Shown here in pieces: positions 13,496-17,312 of a stretch of DNA of 17,312 nucleotides. The position numbers were made by a program, and so were the translations under genes. Under the pieces are notes generated by a model. It saw only the letters and a program-made list of their open reading frames with translations, did no database searches and was not told the DNA's origin. Every line of letters starts with the position of its first letter. The stretch's first letter is position 1. The stretch spans positions 1 to 17,312 of the forward strand of contig JBFWTJ010000042.1 of the NCBI GenBank assembly GCA_050247895.1, given 5' to 3'. Source of the stretch: CAVPEW01 sp050247895 (GTDB lineage Bacteria; Actinomycetota; Acidimicrobiia; Acidimicrobiales; VFJN01).

Positions 13496-15697
13496 TCAGT
13501 CTTCCAGCGTGTGCAGGGCTCGGCTCCGCTCCGCCTCGCCGGCTTCGATGGCCTCCAGCAGGTGCATGGAGATGTCGGCCACGCGGACCTCGTCGTCCTC
13601 CTTGCCGGCCGCCTTCACGCCGTCGTCGAGCATGACGTAGCAGAACGGGCACGCGGTGGCGACGCGGCTGGCCCCGGTGGCGATCAGCTCCTCGGCCCGG
13701 GCGTCGTTGACCTTCTTGCCGATGGATTCCTCCATCCACATCCGCGCCCCACCGGCCCCGCAGCACATGCCCTTGGTGCCGTTGCGTCCGGCCTCCACGA
13801 CCTCGACCCCGCCCAGGCTGCCGATCACCCGCCGGGGGGCCATGTAGACGTCGTTGTGGCGGCCCAGGTAGCACGAGTCGTGGTACACGACCCGCTCCTC
13901 GAGCCGGGCGTCGGCCAGGTCCAGGCGCCCGCTCTCGATCAGCGACTCGAGGAACTGGCTGTGGTGGACGACCTCGTAGTTGCCCCCGAGCTGCGGGTAC
14001 TCGTTGAGCAGCGTGTTGAAGCAGTGGGGGCACTGCGTGATGATCTTGCGCACGCCCATGCCGTTGAGCGACTCGACGTTCTGCATGGCCAGCATCTGGA
14101 AGATGTACTCGTTGCCCGAGCGCCGGGCCGGGTCGCCGGTGCAGTTCTCCGACGGGCCGAGGATGGCGAAGTCGATGTCGGCCCGCTGGAGCAGCTTGGC
14201 CATGGCCACGGTGACACGCTGGTTCTTGTCGTCGAACGAACCGGCGCAGCCGACCCAGTAGAGGTACTCGTGGTCGAAGGCGTCGCCGGGCTCCACGATC
14301 GGTACGCCGTCGACCTTGCTGGTCCACGCGGCCCGGTCGGCCTGGCTCATGCCCCACGGGTTGCCCGAGTTCTCCATCGACCGGTACGCCGTGCCCAGCT
14401 CGGTCGGGAAGTTCGACTCCATCAGCGACAGGTAGCGCCGCATGTCGAGGATCTTGTCGAGGATCTCTATGTTCACCGGGCAGATCTCGTCGCACGCCTT
14501 GCACGAGGTGCACGACCAGACCTCCTCGGCGGTGATCCGCTCGAAGAGCGAGTCGGCCGAGACGGTGATCTCGGGGTCCACGCCGATGGGCGGGCTGACC
14601 GCGGGGTCGCCGGTGCGGGCCATGACCTCGCCGGTCTTGAGGACGATCTCGCGGGGGTCGAGGGGCTTGCCGGTGGCGTGGGCCGGGCAGACGCTGGTGC
14701 AGCGTCCGCACATGGTGCAGGCGTCGGTGTCGAGGAGCTGCTTCCAGGTGAAGTCCTCGACGGTGGAGGCACCGAAGCTCTCCAGCTCGGTCTCCATCAG
14801 GTTGGGCATCGCCTTCATCGCGCCCTTGGGCCGCTCGCGGTCGCGCAGGTACATGTTGAGCGGCGACGTGAAGATGTGGCGCAGCATCGTGACCGGCAGG
14901 ATCATCACGAACAGCAGGAAGCTGGCGATGTGGGCGACCCACCAGATCTGGTGCCCGCCGGCCAGGGTGCTGGTGCCGTCGACGAGGCCGGCCAGCGGGT
15001 AGCCGACGAACGACCACCTCTCGAAGTCGGGCCGGCCCTGGAGGGCGATGCGCCAGACCTCGGCGCCGAAGCCGGTCACCGCGATGGCGAGCAGGGTGCC
15101 CAGGATGACCACGTGCTCGGGCTTGGACTTGATCCGGATCCGGTACGGCCGCTGCACGTAGCGCCGCACGATGGCCCACAGGACGCCGACGAGCAGGGCC
15201 AGGCCGGCGGCGTCGCCCACCGCGGCGTAGCCCTTGTAGACGTCGCCGTGGAGGAACTTCAAGGACTCGGGGACCTGGTGGTTGATCTCCAGGACCGTGG
15301 TCACCGCGAGCAGGATCAGGAACGAGAAGTAGATGAGGCTGTGCATGATCCCGGCAGCCGGGTCGCGCAGCAGGGTCCTCATGTAGACGCCGGCCCGGAA
15401 GTCGGCCATGCGCCGCTTGACGTTCTTCGCCGTCGTGGCCCGGTCGTCGGGAGCGCCGCGCTCCCAGTTCTTGACGCGCTGGGCGAACAGCACTGCGCCG
15501 TAGAGGATGACCACGGGCAGCACCGTGTAGAAGGCGAGCTTCCACGCGCCGGGGACGTTCCCGAAGACCTCGCGCTGGATCTCGCTGTCGTCGTGGAATT
15601 GGAAGACGGTGGCCGTGATGCCCGAGACCAGGGTGACGACGGCGAAGGCGACGCCGATGCCCAGGGCCAGGTGACGGGGCTTGGGACGCGAGCTCAC
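13496..15697 (-). CDS. etfD: Membrane-bound Fe-S oxidoreductase, HdrD/GlpC-like with CCG domains (EtfD-like)
   Basis: 733 residues. About six membrane segments fill the first 275 residues (for example 10-32, 54-71, 118-135, 163-178, 195-212, 252-272). Two 4Fe-4S motifs follow: Cys327, 330, 333, 337 (CTMCGRCTSVCP) and Cys396, 399, 402, 406 (CTSCKACDEICP). Two CCG domains come next: ENCTGDPARRSGNEY with CPHC (556-559), and HDSCYLGRHNDVY, CCGAGG (645-650) with CPFC (683-686). This is the layout of mycobacterial Rv0338c/EtfD, proposed to pass electrons from electron-transfer flavoprotein to menaquinone during fatty-acid oxidation. The role here is transferred; no etfAB is in the window. A heterodisulfide-reductase-like or lactate/glycolate-oxidase partner role is the alternative. 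Start GTG at 15697 lies 8 nt after TACCTT, so leaderless. Confidence 0.87.
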   Translation of the reverse strand: MSSRPKPRHLALGIGVAFAVVTLVSGITATVFQFHDDSEIQREVFGNVPGAWKLAFYTVLPVVILYGAVLFAQRVKNWERGAPDDRATTAKNVKRRMADFRAGVYMRTLLRDPAAGIMHSLIYFSFLILLAVTTVLEINHQVPESLKFLHGDVYKGYAAVGDAAGLALLVGVLWAIVRRYVQRPYRIRIKSKPEHVVILGTLLAIAVTGFGAEVWRIALQGRPDFERWSFVGYPLAGLVDGTSTLAGGHQIWWVAHIASFLLFVMILPVTMLRHIFTSPLNMYLRDRERPKGAMKAMPNLMETELESFGASTVEDFTWKQLLDTDACTMCGRCTSVCPAHATGKPLDPREIVLKTGEVMARTGDPAVSPPIGVDPEITVSADSLFERITAEEVWSCTSCKACDEICPVNIEILDKILDMRRYLSLMESNFPTELGTAYRSMENSGNPWGMSQADRAAWTSKVDGVPIVEPGDAFDHEYLYWVGCAGSFDDKNQRVTVAMAKLLQRADIDFAILGPSENCTGDPARRSGNEYIFQMLAMQNVESLNGMGVRKIITQCPHCFNTLLNEYPQLGGNYEVVHHSQFLESLIESGRLDLADARLEERVVYHDSCYLGRHNDVYMAPRRVIGSLGGVEVVEAGRNGTKGMCCGAGGARMWMEESIGKKVNDARAEELIATGASRVATACPFCYVMLDDGVKAAGKEDDEVRVADISMHLLEAIEAGEAERSRALHTLED

Positions 15698-15705
15698 GGC
15701 CTCGA

Positions 15706-15711
15706 AAGGTA
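15706..15711 (-). promoter_or_regulatory. -10 box (TACCTT) of the etfD-like gene, leaderless spacing
   Basis: TACCTT on the minus strand ends 8 nt before the GTG at 15697. TTCGGT lies 18 nt further upstream as a possible -35 box. Confidence 0.45.
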
Positions 15712-15769
15712 GCCGGGGGCCCTGTTCACACCGAATCGTCCCCGCGTTCGGCCGGGCGTCAGGGGAGCG

Positions 15770-16192
15770 TCAGCCGTACGTCTTCGAGTCGAGGTCGCGG
15801 ATGCGCGCGGCCAGCGACTGGAGGAGCTTGCGGGCGATGGAGGGAACCGACTCGAGCAGGCCGGCGAACTCGCGGGGGCCGATGACCAGCACGGTCATCG
15901 GCGTGTCGGCCACGACGGTCGCGGTGCGGGGACCGTGGTCGAGCAGGGCCAGCTCGCCGATGCAGGTCCCGGGGCCGAGCGTGGCCACCTTGCGCCCGCT
16001 GCGCCTGACCGTCGCGGTGCCCTCCACCACGACGAAGGCCTCGCGCCCGATGGCGCCCTGCTCGCACAGGACGGTGCCGGCGGCGACGTCGAGCTCGTCG
16101 GTGGTCTGTGCGACGTGTTGGAGCTCCTTGCGGGTGCAGGCCGAGAAGAGCGGCACGGAGGCGAGGTGGTCGAGGTGCGCGGAGCGAGCCAT
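15770..16192 (-). CDS. Cyclic nucleotide-binding (cNMP/CRP-type effector) domain protein
   Basis: 140-residue protein consisting of one CAP-effector domain and no DNA-binding helix-turn-helix. It reads LASVPLFSACTRKELQHVAQ (10-29), GTVLCEQGAIGREAFVVVEG (39-58), and the phosphate-binding-cassette-like GELALLDHGPRTATVVA (79-95). The final helix is LLQSLAARIRDLDSKTYG. The frame is open far upstream, but the ATG at 16192 gives the usual N-terminus (MARS, then LDHLASVPLF) and has TAAGCT 7 nt upstream; an ATG at 16240 lacks such support. It lies 72 bp upstream of the etfD-like gene on the same strand and is divergent from the winged-helix/glnB pair. It may be a sensor acting by protein contact. Ligand (cAMP, cGMP or none) is unknown. 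Confidence 0.85.
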   Translation of the reverse strand: MARSAHLDHLASVPLFSACTRKELQHVAQTTDELDVAAGTVLCEQGAIGREAFVVVEGTATVRRSGRKVATLGPGTCIGELALLDHGPRTATVVADTPMTVLVIGPREFAGLLESVPSIARKLLQSLAARIRDLDSKTYG

Positions 16193-16199
16193 GGCGTGC

Positions 16200-16205
16200 A
16201 GCTTA
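16200..16205 (-). promoter_or_regulatory. -10 box (TAAGCT) of the cNMP-binding protein gene, leaderless spacing
   Basis: TAAGCT on the minus strand ends 7 nt before the ATG at 16192. The -35 region is not recognisable. Confidence 0.4.
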
Positions 16206-16246
16206 CGGAGCGTGGGCCGGTCGAGCCGTGGGCCCTTCATCGAGCC

Positions 16247-16262
16247 GTAACAAGCGAGAAAC
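16247..16262 (+). promoter_or_regulatory. Exact GlnR-type box upstream of the winged-helix/glnB operon
   Basis: GTAAC, AAGCGA, GAAAC matches the actinobacterial GlnR consensus GTnAC-n6-GaAAC at every fixed base. A second half-pair at the usual further spacing is not present. The box overlaps the expected -35 position of the promoter whose -10 is at 16273-16278, a classic activator placement. It lies in the 96-bp gap shared with the divergent cNMP gene. Confidence 0.55.
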
Positions 16263-16272
16263 GTTGTCTCCG

Positions 16273-16278
16273 TACGGT
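16273..16278 (+). promoter_or_regulatory. -10 box (TACGGT) of the winged-helix/glnB operon
   Basis: TACGGT lies 10 nt before the ATG at 16289. The -35 position 17 nt upstream (ACAAGC) is poor and falls inside the GlnR-type box, which suggests activator dependence. Confidence 0.4.
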
Positions 16279-16288
16279 CGACGGCGAT

Positions 16289-16819
16289 ATGGACGTCGCG
16301 CTGCTCCGATGGCCCGCGGACCAGGCCCGCCGCGAGGAGCTGCGCGCCTCGGGACACCCACGCGTCCTGCTCATCGAGGACGAGGCGCCCGCGCCGATCG
16401 CCAGCGACGAGCTGGAGGACTGGATCCGGATCTCGGACCGCGACCTCGACCTGCGGGCCCGGGTCGAGTCGCTGCGCCGGCGGGTCGAGGCCCGGGAGCG
16501 GCCGCTGCCCGAGCTCGACGACCACGGCGTGCTGCGCCTGGGCCGGCGGTGGGTCTCCCTGCCGCCCGTCGAGGCCCGCCTGGTCGACGCGATGCTGGCC
16601 AAGATGGGGGCCGTGGTGAGCCGCGACGCCCTGGCCAACGCCGGCTGGCCGGGTGGCGCGCCGGGCCGCAACGCCCTCGACGTCCACGTCCTGCGGCTGC
16701 GGCGCCGGCTGGGCCCGCTCGGCCTGGCCATCAGGACGGTGCGGTCGCGGGGCTACCTGCTGGAGCGGGTGCCCGACGACGCGCCGAACGGTTCGAACGG
16801 AACGACGCCCCCCGACTGA
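16289..16819 (+). CDS. OmpR-type winged-helix protein with shortened receiver-like N-terminus
   Basis: 176 residues from the ATG at 16289. The C-terminal half (about 80-161) is a winged helix: SLPPVEARLVDAMLAKMGAVVSR, recognition helix RNALDVHVLRLRRRLG (127-142), and wing IRTVRSRGYLLERV. The N-terminal 70 residues begin like a receiver (VALLRWP, a helix, then PRVLLIEDEA) but jump to what resembles the last strand and helix (EDWIRISDRDLDLRARVESLRRRVE). The middle of the receiver, including the phosphorylation Asp segment, is absent. It lies 62 bp upstream of glnB on the same strand and behind a GlnR-type box, so a nitrogen-related regulatory role is likely but inferred. It is not a full-length GlnR. 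The long upstream extension of the frame is rejected because it overlaps the divergent gene and promoter. Confidence 0.8.
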   Translation: MDVALLRWPADQARREELRASGHPRVLLIEDEAPAPIASDELEDWIRISDRDLDLRARVESLRRRVEARERPLPELDDHGVLRLGRRWVSLPPVEARLVDAMLAKMGAVVSRDALANAGWPGGAPGRNALDVHVLRLRRRLGPLGLAIRTVRSRGYLLERVPDDAPNGSNGTTPPD

Positions 16820-16881
16820 GGACCGCCGCCGAGGCGGTCGCCGGTCGACCGACCGACACACCCGATGCCCAGGAGGAACCG

Positions 16882-17223
16882 GTGCTGCACCTCGTCACCG
16901 CGGTGATCAAGCCGCACAAGTTGGAGGACGTGAAGGAGGCGCTCAAGGGCGTCGGCGTCCAGGGCCTGACCGTGAGCGAGGTCAAGGGCTTCGGCCGCCA
17001 TGGCGGCCACACCGAGACCTACCGCGGGGCCGAGTACCAGATCGACTTCGTCCCCAAGGTCAAGCTCGAGATCCTGACCGCGACGGAAGATGCGGGAAAG
17101 GTGGCCGACACGATCATGCGGGTCGCGCAGACCGGTCGGATCGGCGACGGGAAGATCTGGATCACCCCGGTCGACCGGGCCCTGCGCATCCGCACGGGCG
17201 AGATGGGCTCCGACGCCGTCTGA
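16882..17223 (+). CDS. glnB: Nitrogen regulatory protein PII
   Basis: Trimeric cytosolic signal protein that binds ATP/ADP and 2-oxoglutarate and controls nitrogen enzymes, transporters or regulators. The product is 113 residues. It opens LHLVTAVIKPHKLEDVKEAL. The T-loop is EVKGFGRHGGHTETYRGAEY (33-52), with Tyr52 equivalent to Tyr51 that is uridylylated or, in actinobacteria, adenylylated. The B-loop reads TGRIGDGKIWI and the C-loop RIRTGE. The start is GTG at 16882 with AGGAGG 5 nt upstream; an ATG at 16865 is out of frame. No amtB or glnD is adjacent, whereas many actinobacteria have amtB-glnK-glnD. It follows the winged-helix gene by 62 bp and ends at a strong hairpin, so the two genes form the operon. 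Confidence 0.97.
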   Translation: MLHLVTAVIKPHKLEDVKEALKGVGVQGLTVSEVKGFGRHGGHTETYRGAEYQIDFVPKVKLEILTATEDAGKVADTIMRVAQTGRIGDGKIWITPVDRALRIRTGEMGSDAV

Positions 17224-17272
17224 GCCGACGGCCTGGGCCGTTGCGAGCCGGGCGGTGACGACGACCTGGACG

Positions 17273-17305
17273 GAGAGGTGCCGCCCCGGGGGGGCGGCAC
17301 CTCTC
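17273..17305 (+). terminator. Strong terminator hairpin after glnB
   Basis: GAGAGGTGCCGCCCC (17273-17287) and its exact complement at 17291-17305 form a perfect 15-bp stem with a GGG loop, 49 nt after the glnB stop. There is no T-run, as in many actinobacterial terminators. Confidence 0.8.
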
Positions 17306-17312
17306 GCGTGAG

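Noticed and set aside
13070..15712. 880-codon plus-strand frame and 895-codon minus-strand alternative frame
   Set aside because: Both are out-of-frame shadows of the EtfD-like gene with low-complexity content and no recognisable domain.
16193..16861. Extended N-terminus for the cNMP-binding protein (363-residue version)
   Set aside because: It overlaps the whole divergent winged-helix gene; the ATG at 16192 gives the normal domain start with a -10 box 7 nt upstream.

Overview
The window is very GC-rich DNA, with G/C at almost every third codon position. GTG and TTG starts are common. Several genes look leaderless, and the gene types are actinobacterial: NnaR-type regulator, EtfD-like membrane Fe-S oxidoreductase, Dcd of the mycobacterial type. 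I infer an Actinomycetota chromosome, possibly Acidimicrobiia; the class is a guess from gene style. Most of the window is ordinary chromosome. The unifying theme is nitrogen assimilation.

Layout, left to right. (1) 1-2496, minus strand: a tightly overlapping operon of two DUF1989 proteins (UAAP1 and UAAP2, the family now linked to carboxyguanidine deiminase) and the 5' part of an allophanate hydrolase cut by the window edge. It has a very good promoter with an inverted repeat lying from the -10 box to the start codon. (2) 2605-7232, minus strand: zwf (glucose-6-phosphate dehydrogenase), an acyltransferase-3/SGNH membrane protein, and ppk2 (polyphosphate kinase 2). (3) 7459-11265: a nitrite-assimilation cluster. 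nnaR (HemD-like domain fused to an OmpR-type winged helix) is on the plus strand and converges on nirC and nirA (FNT transporter and siroheme nitrite/sulfite reductase) on the minus strand. A short 18-bp tandem repeat sits between the convergent genes. (4) 11434-12339: a degenerate patch beside a tRNA-Gly(CCC) gene. It holds a truncated small membrane protein with an AT-richer tail of atypical codon use and a DUF3800 C-terminal remnant. (5) 12404-12979: dcd (dCTP deaminase), convergent with (6) 12983-16192, minus strand: a degenerate receiver protein, an EtfD-like oxidoreductase and a cyclic-nucleotide-binding-domain protein. (7) 16289-17223, plus strand: a small winged-helix protein and glnB (PII), closed by a very strong hairpin.

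How it fits together: the left operon would release ammonium from guanidine- or urea-derived allophanate. nirC and nirA would bring in nitrite and reduce it to ammonium. NnaR is the known type of co-activator of nitrite assimilation, acting with GlnR. glnB reports nitrogen status. An exact GlnR-type box (GTnAC-n6-GaAAC) precedes the winged-helix/glnB pair, and a one-mismatch version precedes nnaR. I did not find an obviously new defence or mobile system. The best leads are regulatory (the operator across the UAAP1 start, the nnaR dyad, the GlnR-like box) and the unusual regulator-like proteins (the shortened-receiver winged-helix protein and the receiver lacking its Lys and Thr/Ser).
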